In this document: positions 28,407 to 35,791 of the stretch, one piece after another
Position numbering within the stretch: position 1 is the stretch's first letter
Layout of the letters: each line of letters begins with the position of its first letter
Assembly (NCBI GenBank): GCA_947473355.1
Contig: CANJCQ010000024.1
Location: 1-49,878 of the forward strand
Source of the DNA: Sphingomonadaceae bacterium
GTDB lineage: Bacteria; Pseudomonadota; Alphaproteobacteria; Sphingomonadales; Sphingomonadaceae
DNA: 49,878 nt
Reading direction: 5' to 3'
The notes under the pieces: generated by a model
Database searches by the model: none
The model's input: the letters and a program-made list of their open reading frames with translations, nothing else
What the model was told of the DNA's origin: nothing
Program-made: the position numbers and the translations under genes

Positions 28407-29326
28407 CAGATCAGCCCCATGCCCTTTGCCGCAACTTCCAATGTCCTGAAGGCGCCATCGTCTTCCATGTCATTGAGCCCCACCAGTATGCGTCCAACAC
28501 CTGCTTCGGCATATTCGGCGAGCAGTTCCTGCGCATTGACCGGCTCGAGATCGTCGTAGGCATCCTTGGCCCACGGCGGAAGATCGCCGACACCGAAGCT
28601 GATAGCGGGAACGATCAACGAGATATCGAGCGACGCGAAATCGCGGCCTGCTTCCTCGCAAAAGCACTTCAGCTGGCCAAGTTGCTGCTTCATCATCGCC
28701 GGGGTCAGAAACGAAGGCAGCCAGCCATCGCCGATCCGCGCAACCCGGCGCAGCACGGCTGTGTTGTCAGTCTTGTCGTTGCCCGATCCGATCAGCACCG
28801 GCAGCGGCTTTTGCAGCGGCTTGGGATTGCAGTGGACCGGCGGGAACGAGACATATTTGCCCTGGTAGCCAGCCTCGTCCTCGCTCCACAGCACCTTCAT
28901 CGCTGCGATATAGTCGAGCGCGATGCCCAGCCGTTTGTCGAACGGATAACCGAACACTTCAGGCTCATCTTCGATCCAGCCGGTGCCGAATGCAAAGCTG
29001 AACCGCCCTTCCGAAATCCGGTCGAGCGTCGCCACCGTCTTGGCGAGAGTGATGGGCTCATGCTGCGGCAGCACGCAGACATTGGTGCCAAAACGCAGCT
29101 TCGTGGTCACCGCCGCCGCCGCGCTGAGCGAAGTAAACGGATCGGGCATATGCCGGTAGTTCGGCGGCAGCGGCACGCCATAGCGCACCGCATTTGCCGC
29201 CGAGACCGGGATCACCGGATGCTCGCCCATCCACATCGATTCGAACCCGAGCGATTCGATCGTTCGCGCGATCGCGGTGATCGGCGGGCCGAACCAGCAA
29301 TAGTTCGTGGCGACGCCCAGTTTCAT
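28406..29326 (-). CDS. LLM-class flavin/F420-type oxidoreductase, short form
   Basis: A 306-residue luciferase-fold oxidoreductase of the group often annotated LLM class F420-dependent (TIGR03619-like). Motifs include ESLGFESMWMGEHPVIP, LRFGTNVCVLPQHEPI, LDRISEGRFSFAFGTGW and the late PVLIGSGNDKTDN. Sphingomonads are not known to depend on F420, so FMN is the likelier cofactor. It lies 22 bp after the lyase-family gene and overlaps the next LLM gene by one base, suggesting a lyase-LLM-LLM operon. Confidence 0.86.
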   Translation of the reverse strand: MKLGVATNYCWFGPPITAIARTIESLGFESMWMGEHPVIPVSAANAVRYGVPLPPNYRHMPDPFTSLSAAAAVTTKLRFGTNVCVLPQHEPITLAKTVATLDRISEGRFSFAFGTGWIEDEPEVFGYPFDKRLGIALDYIAAMKVLWSEDEAGYQGKYVSFPPVHCNPKPLQKPLPVLIGSGNDKTDNTAVLRRVARIGDGWLPSFLTPAMMKQQLGQLKCFCEEAGRDFASLDISLIVPAISFGVGDLPPWAKDAYDDLEPVNAQELLAEYAEAGVGRILVGLNDMEDDGAFRTLEVAAKGMGLI

Positions 29327-29348
29327 GTTCAGCGCTTCAAGGCTCAGC

Positions 29349-30218
29349 TCAAGGCGCGTGATTTGGCCGCGACTGGCGGCCGGTCTTGTCCGCCCATTCC
29401 TCGATCAGCCCGTCATACAGCGGGTGATCGATCAGCTCGTACTTCTCCGGGAAGTCATAGTTGGCCGACTTGACCTGACCCTCGTTCATCAACTCGCGCA
29501 TCATCTTGATGTGGTTCGCCGCCGCCGTCACCCAGCCGCCCGTCGCCATGTTGAAACCCGTGCCCGGTACGCTGAAGCCCATGGTCACAACCTTCGAGCC
29601 GAACACCTTGATCAGGTCAGGCACCGCAGCGGGACCAGGCGGGTAGAACACCACATCGGCGCCGGCTTCCAGATAGGCATGCCCGCGCTTGACCGCCTCG
29701 TCGAAATTGCCTGTGCCGCCACCGCCACCTTCCGAGGGATAAAGCTCATCACAGCGCGCGATGATGACGAAATCCTGGCCTGAATCCTTCTGTGCCCGCC
29801 GCGCCGCATCGATCCGCGCCTGCTGGTCGGCAATCGACCACAGCCCGTTAACGTGCTTGGAATGCTTGGGATTGCGCTCGTCCTCAACGTGAAAACCGGC
29901 GATACCCTGCTGGATATAGCGGCGGGTGAAATGATAGGCGTCTGCCACCGTCTCGCCCAGAGTATCCGCGTCAGCAATCAGCGGGATGTTCAGCACATTG
30001 GCGATCCGGCTCGCCTGGTCGATCATCTCCACCTGGCTGAATACGCCATTGTCGGGAACGGCATAGTGAAACGCGCTGCAGGCATGGCCGCCGATGTAGA
30101 CAGCCGGAAAACCGACATGCTCGCATATGCGTCCGGTAATTGCCGAATAGCAGTCGCCCGCGACGAAATGCTCGCCCTTGTCGATCAGCGCGCGCAGAAT
30201 TGCACCTTTGTCGGCCAT
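29349..30218 (-). CDS. Isocitrate lyase / PEP mutase family protein with Cys-to-Ser loop change
   Basis: A 289-residue alpha/beta-barrel protein of the ICL/PEPM superfamily, whose members break or form C-C or C-P bonds in 2-oxo or hydroxy acids. The metal-binding PLIADADTLG (Asp83, Asp85) and VEDERNPKHS (Glu112, Asp113) are present. The catalytic loop that reads PKRCGH in true lyases is PKHSKH here, so the acid cysteine is Ser120. This points to altered chemistry or a hydrolase/decarboxylase-like role. GGGAG precedes the ATG. It is first in the minus-strand operon with the two LLM genes, divergent from an SDR gene across a dyad. Confidence 0.85.
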   Translation of the reverse strand: MADKGAILRALIDKGEHFVAGDCYSAITGRICEHVGFPAVYIGGHACSAFHYAVPDNGVFSQVEMIDQASRIANVLNIPLIADADTLGETVADAYHFTRRYIQQGIAGFHVEDERNPKHSKHVNGLWSIADQQARIDAARRAQKDSGQDFVIIARCDELYPSEGGGGGTGNFDEAVKRGHAYLEAGADVVFYPPGPAAVPDLIKVFGSKVVTMGFSVPGTGFNMATGGWVTAAANHIKMMRELMNEGQVKSANYDFPEKYELIDHPLYDGLIEEWADKTGRQSRPNHAP

Positions 30219-30270
30219 GAATCACTCTCCCGTTTTGCATTTGTGCGGCGATAGGTTGCACGCGCCGCCC

Positions 30271-30292
30271 TGACAGGCAAGACTGCCTGTCA
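30271..30292. promoter_or_regulatory. Perfect 9-bp dyad in the divergent promoter region
   Basis: TGACAGGCA and its exact complement TGCCTGTCA flank a 4-nt spacer (AGAC). The site sits between the lyase-family gene (minus, ATG at 30218) and the SDR gene (plus, ATG at 30316). Its size and position suit an operator for a dimeric TetR- or GntR-type repressor controlling both directions. No regulator gene lies within this cluster. Confidence 0.65.
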
Positions 30293-30315
30293 AACGAAAC
30301 CAGGAGGATGGGATT

Positions 30316-31071
30316 ATGGCGAGCGATGGACGACTGGCAGGCAAGGTGGCGCTGGTCACTGGCGGGGCGCAAGGCATAGGCAAGGCGATAGCGGCCAAGC
30401 TGGCTGAACATGGCGCGACAGTGTGGGTCAGCGACATCCAGACGGCCAAGGGCGAGGCGGTTGCAGCGGAAATCGGCGGGAATTTCGTACCGCTTGATGT
30501 GACCTGTCCGGAAGCCTGGTCCGCTGCCACCGCGCAGATCGGCGCGCTCGATATTCTCGTCAACAATGCCGGCGATGGCTGCGGCGGGGCAATCGAGACA
30601 CATGATGTGGCGCGCCACCGCGAGATTGTCGATCTCAACCTCAACGGCGTCTGGCTCGGCATCCGCGCCTGCGCACCCTCGCTCGCGGCGCGCGGCGGCG
30701 GGTCGATCGTCAACATCTCGTCGATCGATGGCCTTGCCGGAATCGCTGGCCTGTCGACCTATGTCGCCACCAAATTCGCGGTCACCGGCCTGACCAAGGC
30801 GCTGGCGCTCGAACTCGGCGACCGGGGCATCCGGGTCAACTCGGTCCACCCCGGCATGGTCGATTGCACCCACGAGCGCGGCATGCCGCCTCAGGCCATG
30901 GCGCGCATCCAGAAGGCCGTCGAACGTCAGCCGATCAAGCGCATGGCCCGGGTCGAAGAAATAGCCAACGCCGTGCTGTTCTTCGCCTCGGACGAAAGTT
31001 CTTACTGCACCGGCTCGCAGCTACTGGTCGACGGCGGGCACCTCGCCGGGCCTTACCGCGACCCGATGTAA
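30316..31071 (+). CDS. SDR family NAD(P)-dependent dehydrogenase
   Basis: A 251-residue classical short-chain dehydrogenase. The Rossmann motif is TGGAQGIG, the acidic residue after strand 2 (VSDIQTA) favours NAD+, NNAG is present, and the catalytic Ser-Tyr-Lys set is NISS...YVATK. The C-terminal YCTGSQLLVDGGHL is typical. It probably interconverts an alcohol and a ketone. AGGAGG precedes the ATG. It is divergent from the lyase-LLM operon across the dyad at 30271-30292, so it is probably part of the same pathway. Confidence 0.92.
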   Translation: MASDGRLAGKVALVTGGAQGIGKAIAAKLAEHGATVWVSDIQTAKGEAVAAEIGGNFVPLDVTCPEAWSAATAQIGALDILVNNAGDGCGGAIETHDVARHREIVDLNLNGVWLGIRACAPSLAARGGGSIVNISSIDGLAGIAGLSTYVATKFAVTGLTKALALELGDRGIRVNSVHPGMVDCTHERGMPPQAMARIQKAVERQPIKRMARVEEIANAVLFFASDESSYCTGSQLLVDGGHLAGPYRDPM

Positions 31072-31072
31072 G

Positions 31073-31906
31073 TCACTCCGGCCAGTTGACCACCGAAGCC
31101 TGGCTCGGCCCGCCCTTGCCCTGCCCCTGCATCAGGAAGTTCGATGTCCAGCCGCCATCGACGTGCAGATTGTGCCCGGTGACATAGCTGGCGAGGTCCG
31201 AGAGCAGGAACAGGATGGCTTTGGCGAGCTCGTCCGGCGTTGCCGCGCGGCCGAGCGGGATCTTCGCCTTCATCGCGGCATTCATCGCGGCCTGCCCCGC
31301 CTCGTTCAGCGTCAGACGCGGGGTGGCGGCGCTTCCGGGCATGGCGGCGTTGACGCGGATGCCATAGGGACCCCACTCGTCGGCCATGGTGCGCACCAGA
31401 TTGATCATGCCCGCCTTGGCCGCGCCATAGCCGGCATGGTTCGGCGCCGAAGTCAGCCCGCTGACTGATGAGACACAGGCAATCGCGCCGGACTTCTTGT
31501 TCTTGAGCAGCGAGCGCCCGACCGCGCGGGCGGGCAGGAAGAACGAGGTGAGGTTAAGCAGGATCGACTTGTTGAACGTGTCGAGGCTCATTTCGACCAC
31601 CTGATCCCACACGCCAAGGCCGATCACCGTCGCCATCACGTCGACCGGGCCCAGCGCGGCCTCTGCCGCTGCCAGCGCCGCCTCGACGCTGGGCTCGCTG
31701 GTGGCATCGGCCTGAAGCGCAATCGCCTTGCCGCCCGCCGCGTTGATTTCGCCAGCGATCTTTTCGGCCCGCGCCTGCTCGAGATCGACCACGGCAACAT
31801 GCGCGCCTGCCTCGCTCAGCCGAAATGAAGTGCGCTCGCCCATGCCGAAGCCGCCGCCCCAGACGATCGCATGCTTGCCCGTGAGGCCAAAGATGTCCTG
31901 ACTCAT
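31073..31906 (-). CDS. SDR family oxidoreductase with degenerate cofactor motifs
   Basis: A 277-residue short-chain dehydrogenase. The glycine-rich turn reads WGGGFGMG rather than TGxxxGIG, and the usual NNAG is replaced by ATVIGLG, but the catalytic SS...YGAAK set is intact. The acidic VVDLEQA suggests NAD+. The ATG at 31906 has GGGAG 7 nt upstream and is preferred over the GTG at 31912. Its stop lies 1 bp from that of the convergent SDR gene, and it is divergent from the MFS transporter. Substrate unknown. Confidence 0.88.
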   Translation of the reverse strand: MSQDIFGLTGKHAIVWGGGFGMGERTSFRLSEAGAHVAVVDLEQARAEKIAGEINAAGGKAIALQADATSEPSVEAALAAAEAALGPVDVMATVIGLGVWDQVVEMSLDTFNKSILLNLTSFFLPARAVGRSLLKNKKSGAIACVSSVSGLTSAPNHAGYGAAKAGMINLVRTMADEWGPYGIRVNAAMPGSAATPRLTLNEAGQAAMNAAMKAKIPLGRAATPDELAKAILFLLSDLASYVTGHNLHVDGGWTSNFLMQGQGKGGPSQASVVNWPE

Positions 31907-31972
31907 TGCCACTCTCCCTATTATGCACTCCCTTGTTGACCAGCGGCGCGCTTACGCCAAGAGCCTTTTGTC

Positions 31973-33529
31973 ATGGAACCGGCAGCTTCCCATCCTGATC
32001 ACCAATATCCGGACCCGGCGCGGCGGATGATGATCACGGCATCGACCATGCTGTCGGCGATCATGGTGACGCTCGATTCGACCATCGCCAATGTCGCGCT
32101 GCCGCATATCCAGTCGACACTGTCGGCCTCGCCCGAACAGATCGTCTGGGTGGTCACGTCCTATGTCATCGCGACGGCCATCGCCACGCCGCTCGCAGGA
32201 TGGTTGGCGACGCGCTTTGGACGAAAATATGTCATGGCGGGCTCGGTCGCATGTTTCACCCTTGCCTCGGCGGCCTGCGGTCTGGCTGCCAATCTGCCTT
32301 CGCTGGTGCTGTTCCGCTTCATCCAGGGCCTGTTCGGCGCAGCGACCGTGCCGCTCAGCCAGGCAGTACTGCTCGATGCCTATCCGCCTGAGGAATATGG
32401 CAAGGCCATGGCGATCTATGGGCTTGGCTCGATGCTGGGCGGCGTAGCTGGGCCGGTGGTCGGCGGATATCTGACCGAAGTTCTCAACTGGCGCTGGATT
32501 TTCCTCGTCAACATTCCGATCGGACTCCTCGCCAGCGCCGCTCTGTTCACTTTCCTGCCCCAATCGCAGACCCGCAAATCGCGCTTCGACATGTTCGGCT
32601 TTGTCGTGCTCTCGCTGTTTCTTGCCAGCCTGCAGCTGATGATCGATCGCGGTCAGCATCTCGACTGGTTCGAATCGGCCGAAATCATGGCCGAGGCGAC
32701 CATCGCCGTGGCGAGCTTCATCATCTTCGTCGTGCATATCCTGACCGCCAAAGAGCCGTTCATCACGCCGAGGCTGTTCGCCAACCGCAACTTCGTTGCC
32801 GGTGCGATTATTGCCACTGGCCTTGGCGTGCTGATTTTCGGGGCCATGCCGCTGTTCGGCACCATGCTGCAGCAGATGCTGGGCTATCCGGTGATGCTCG
32901 CCGGCATGATGCTGGCCCCGCGCAGCGTCGCCACGGCCTGCGCGATGATGCTGGCCGGGCGACTGATCGGCAAGATCGACGCGCGGCTATTGCTGTTCAC
33001 TGGCATCGCGCTGACTGGTGCCGCGTTCTATATGATGTCGGGCATGTCACTGGAAATGGACGAGCGCTTTGTCGTCACCTCAAGCGTGATGATGGGCGTT
33101 GGCGCGGGCTTCCTGTTCGTTCCGCTCTCAACCATGGCCTTCACCACATTGCCATTGGATTTGCGTAACGAAGGCACCGCAATGGTCGCGCTGTTCCGCT
33201 TTATAGGCACGGCTGTGGGCGTCTCGATGCTGCAGATCATGACCATCCACAACACGGCCGTCGTGCAATCGCGGCTCACAGAAGGCCTGCGACCCGACAA
33301 TCCGAACCTGACCAGCGCCATGCAGGACCTCGACTTTGGCGCAGCATCGACTGCCGCGAGCCTGGTGCGAATGGCCGCACGGCAGGCGCAGATGGTGGCC
33401 TATGTCGATACCTGGTGGTTTCTGTTCCTGGTCAGCGTGGCCCTGCTGCCGCTGGCCTTTGTCATGCGCATGCCCAAGACCATCGTGGCGGCGACGGACG
33501 ATACGCACAGGGTGGTGATGGAGGGATAA
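31973..33529 (+). CDS. MFS transporter, DHA2 (EmrB/QacA-like) type
   Basis: A 518-residue major facilitator protein with about 14 hydrophobic spans. Motif A is GWLATRFGRKYVM near residue 75 and motif C of drug/H+ antiporters appears as GLGSMLGGVAGPVVGGYL near 150. TM1 carries the DHA2 signature LDSTIANVALPHI. EmrB-type pumps usually pair with a membrane fusion protein (EmrA), and none is encoded here. It may export a toxic intermediate or the substrate of the adjoining catabolic genes. The next gene starts 4 bp after its stop. Confidence 0.92.
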   Translation: MEPAASHPDHQYPDPARRMMITASTMLSAIMVTLDSTIANVALPHIQSTLSASPEQIVWVVTSYVIATAIATPLAGWLATRFGRKYVMAGSVACFTLASAACGLAANLPSLVLFRFIQGLFGAATVPLSQAVLLDAYPPEEYGKAMAIYGLGSMLGGVAGPVVGGYLTEVLNWRWIFLVNIPIGLLASAALFTFLPQSQTRKSRFDMFGFVVLSLFLASLQLMIDRGQHLDWFESAEIMAEATIAVASFIIFVVHILTAKEPFITPRLFANRNFVAGAIIATGLGVLIFGAMPLFGTMLQQMLGYPVMLAGMMLAPRSVATACAMMLAGRLIGKIDARLLLFTGIALTGAAFYMMSGMSLEMDERFVVTSSVMMGVGAGFLFVPLSTMAFTTLPLDLRNEGTAMVALFRFIGTAVGVSMLQIMTIHNTAVVQSRLTEGLRPDNPNLTSAMQDLDFGAASTAASLVRMAARQAQMVAYVDTWWFLFLVSVALLPLAFVMRMPKTIVAATDDTHRVVMEG

Positions 33530-33533
33530 GACC

Positions 33534-34331
33534 ATGTTGTTCGACGCAGGCTCTCACCGCATTCATTTCGATCTGCTGGGGCCCGACGAGGCGCCAGTGG
33601 TCTGCCTTGCCCATTCGCTGTCATCGGACAGTGGCATCTGGGCCGAACAGGTGCCGCCGCTGCTAGCCGCAGGCTGGCGGGTGTTGCGGGTCGACATGCG
33701 CGGCCACGGCGGCAGCGAAGCGCCTGCCGGGCCCTACACGATGGCGATATTGGCGGGCGATGTGATCGCGGTGCTCGATTTCCTGGGGATCGAGAAAATG
33801 CACTTTGTCGGCCTGTCGATCGGCGGGATGATCGGGCAGCAACTGGCGCTTGACCATGCGGCCAGGCTGCATTCGCTGATGCTGACTGGCACCTCGCCCA
33901 AGGCCGTGCCCGGCCCGCCGCAGATGTGGCCCGAGCGTTTTGCCGCGATCCGCGAGGCTGGTTCAGTCGCACCGATCGCCGATGCCACCATGCTCCGCTG
34001 GTTCACCGAGGCGTTCCGCCCGGCACATGAGAACCGCTGGCAGCAAGTGCATTCCATGATCGCCAACACTTCGCCCGAGGGCTATATCGGCGGGGCGGAA
34101 GCGATCATCCATTTCGATGTTTTGGACCACCTGCCCACTGTGCGAACTGAGACTCTGGTCGTCTGCGGCGACGATGATCCGGGCACACCGGCGGATGGCA
34201 ACCGCAAGATCGCCGCGCTGATCCCGGGCGCGCGCTATCAGGAAATCGCGCGGGCGCGGCACATTCCAATGGTCGAGCACCCGGAGCTGTTTTCGCGGAT
34301 CCTGCTCGACTGGCTGGAAGGACGGCGCTGA
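33534..34331 (+). CDS. Alpha/beta hydrolase (enol-lactonase-like)
   Basis: A 265-residue alpha/beta hydrolase fold protein with nucleophile elbow GLSIGGMIG (Ser near residue 100), oxyanion region AHSLSSD, acid in CGDDDPGTP and catalytic His in RARHIPMVEHPE. It resembles 3-oxoadipate enol-lactonase (PcaD), but no protocatechuate genes are nearby. In this cluster a lactonase or esterase acting after a Baeyer-Villiger-type oxygenation is a reasonable guess. GGAGG precedes the ATG, 4 bp after the MFS stop, so the two are co-transcribed. Confidence 0.88.
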   Translation: MLFDAGSHRIHFDLLGPDEAPVVCLAHSLSSDSGIWAEQVPPLLAAGWRVLRVDMRGHGGSEAPAGPYTMAILAGDVIAVLDFLGIEKMHFVGLSIGGMIGQQLALDHAARLHSLMLTGTSPKAVPGPPQMWPERFAAIREAGSVAPIADATMLRWFTEAFRPAHENRWQQVHSMIANTSPEGYIGGAEAIIHFDVLDHLPTVRTETLVVCGDDDPGTPADGNRKIAALIPGARYQEIARARHIPMVEHPELFSRILLDWLEGRR

Positions 34332-34350
34332 CGTGAAGGCAGTCATTTCG

Positions 34351-34366
34351 ATATTTCCGGAAATAT
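34351..34366. promoter_or_regulatory. Perfect 16-nt palindrome upstream of arsR
   Basis: ATATTTCC followed directly by GGAAATAT, 60 bp before the arsR start and 19 bp after the hydrolase stop. With the second dyad at 34394-34411 it probably forms the ArsR-controlled promoter region. Confidence 0.55.
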
Positions 34367-34393
34367 GATTGACAGCACGAGTCAGAATTCATA

Positions 34394-34411
34394 TTTCGAC
34401 ATAAATCGAAA
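34394..34411. promoter_or_regulatory. Candidate ArsR operator TTTCGA-N6-TCGAAA
   Basis: A perfect 6-bp dyad with 6-nt spacer, ending 14 bp before the arsR ATG. The size and TCGA-centred half-sites suit an ArsR dimer operator, giving autoregulation of the ars operon. Confidence 0.6.
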
Positions 34412-34425
34412 CGTGAGTCGCTGCC

Positions 34426-34785
34426 ATGAGAGACAGATTTGACGCCGAAAGCACCATCCTCGCGCTTGGCGCACTGGCGCATGAAAACCGCCTCGCGCTG
34501 TTCCGCCTGCTGGTTCAAGCCGGGGCAGAAGGCATGGCGGCAGGCGCGATTGCCGAGGCCTTGGCCCTCCCCAACTCGTCACTCTCGTTCCACCTCGCCC
34601 ATCTCACCCGCGCTGGCCTGATCAGCCAGACCCGGCAAAGCCGCTCGCTGATCTACACCGCGAACTACGCCGCCATGAATGCGCTGCTCGGCTACCTCAC
34701 CGAAAATTGCTGCGGCGGCGCGGCCTGTGCGCCGGACGCCCAGTGCGAACCAACCTCCACTACAACGCAAAGGAATGCAGCATGA
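34426..34785 (+). CDS. arsR: ArsR family arsenic-responsive repressor
   Basis: A 119-residue winged-helix repressor of the ArsR/SmtB family. The recognition helix region is LPNSSLSFHLAHLTRAGLI, without the ELCVCDL-type metal site of plasmid ArsRs. Instead the C-terminus carries Cys95, Cys96, Cys101 and Cys107 (CCGGAAC then C), close to the C-terminal As(III) site known for the Acidithiobacillus ArsR. It should release DNA on binding trivalent arsenic or methylarsenite. Its stop overlaps the arsI start by 4 bp. Confidence 0.92.
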   Translation: MRDRFDAESTILALGALAHENRLALFRLLVQAGAEGMAAGAIAEALALPNSSLSFHLAHLTRAGLISQTRQSRSLIYTANYAAMNALLGYLTENCCGGAACAPDAQCEPTSTTTQRNAA

Positions 34786-35288
34786 AGCGTATGCACCTCC
34801 ACGTCGGCGTCGCCGATCTCGATGCCTCGATCACCTTCTATTCAACGCTGTTTGCCGCCGAACCCAGTGTCATCAAGGCCGACTATGCCAAATGGATGCT
34901 CGACGATCCGAAGGTCAACTTTGCAATCTCGAACAGCGAGCATGCCGCCAAGGGCATCGAGCATATCGGCATCCAGGCCGAAACGGCCGACGAGCTGGCC
35001 GAAGTCTATGACCGCCTGCGCGATGCTGGCCGTCCGGTGCTGGAAGAAGGCGCGACGACCTGTTGCTATGCCGAAAGCGAGAAGAGCTGGATAAGCGATC
35101 CTGATGGCGTGATCTGGGAAGCCTTCCTCACAAATGGCGAGGCGACCGATTACGGCAACCGGGCCCCGCTCGAATCCGTCAATGCTGGCGAAGGCCAATG
35201 CTGTGCGCCAAGCCTTTCGCCTAGCATCTGCGCCCCGGCCATGGCTGAAGAGCCAGCCAAGGCCTCTTGCTGCGGCCCCGCCGCATGA
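34782..35288 (+). CDS. arsI: ArsI: organoarsenical C-As lyase (VOC dioxygenase)
   Basis: A 168-residue vicinal-oxygen-chelate protein of the ArsI/CadI family, the Fe(II) dioxygenase that demethylates trivalent methylarsenicals to As(III). The vicinal substrate thiols are Cys94-Cys95 (ATTCCYAES), and candidate iron ligands are His5 or His7, His61 and Glu113 (GVIWEAF). The tail after residue 130 holds more cysteines (GQCCAPS...SCCGPAA), which may gather arsenic. AAGGA precedes the ATG at 34782, which overlaps the arsR stop (ATGA). It links this operon to methylated arsenicals as well as inorganic arsenic. Confidence 0.92.
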   Translation: MKRMHLHVGVADLDASITFYSTLFAAEPSVIKADYAKWMLDDPKVNFAISNSEHAAKGIEHIGIQAETADELAEVYDRLRDAGRPVLEEGATTCCYAESEKSWISDPDGVIWEAFLTNGEATDYGNRAPLESVNAGEGQCCAPSLSPSICAPAMAEEPAKASCCGPAA

Positions 35289-35791
35289 GCGAACGCGTCT
35301 ACAACGTCCTGATCCTGTGCACCGGCAACTCGGCGCGATCAATCCTCGCTGAGGCCATGCTGGGCCGCATGGGTGCAGGCAAATACCGCGCCTTCTCCGC
35401 CGGGAGCTTTCCCAAAGGCGAAGTCAATCCAGGGGCAGTGCGCCTGCTCGGCCGTCAGGGCGTTGACCTTGGCCAATTCAGCTCGAAAAGCTGGAACGCC
35501 TTCACCGGGCCGGGCGCGCCGGACATTGACCTCGTAATCACCGTCTGCGGCAATGCTGCGGGCGAGGCCTGCCCGGTCTTCCCCGGCACCCCGCTGCGGG
35601 CACACTGGGGCCTGCCCGATCCGGCCGATGCGAGCGGCAGCGAGGAAGTGATCGACGCTGCTTTCGGCGAGACATGGCGCCTGCTGGAAATGCGGTTCAA
35701 GAAATTTCTGGCACTTGATCTGGGCAATTCCGATCGCGCGGCAACGAAGCGCGCACTGGCGGACATCGGGGCAATGGAGGGCGCAGCATGA
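35285..35791 (+). CDS. arsC: Arsenate reductase ArsC (low-molecular-weight phosphatase type)
   Basis: A 168-residue LMW-phosphatase-fold arsenate reductase. The CX5R loop LCTGNSARS supplies Cys12 and Arg18. Cys88 and Cys96 in VCGNAAGEACPVFPG form the redox relay typical of thioredoxin-linked ArsC, and WGLPDPADASG carries the catalytic Asp. It reduces As(V) to As(III), probably drawing electrons from thioredoxin. It overlaps arsI by 4 bp and the aquaporin gene by 4 bp, so all four genes form one coupled operon. Confidence 0.94.
   Translation: MSERVYNVLILCTGNSARSILAEAMLGRMGAGKYRAFSAGSFPKGEVNPGAVRLLGRQGVDLGQFSSKSWNAFTGPGAPDIDLVITVCGNAAGEACPVFPGTPLRAHWGLPDPADASGSEEVIDAAFGETWRLLEMRFKKFLALDLGNSDRAATKRALADIGAMEGAA

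Noticed and set aside
33534..34331. Assignment as PcaD of the beta-ketoadipate pathway
   Set aside because: The fold and length fit, but no pca genes are nearby, so only a general hydrolase call is justified.
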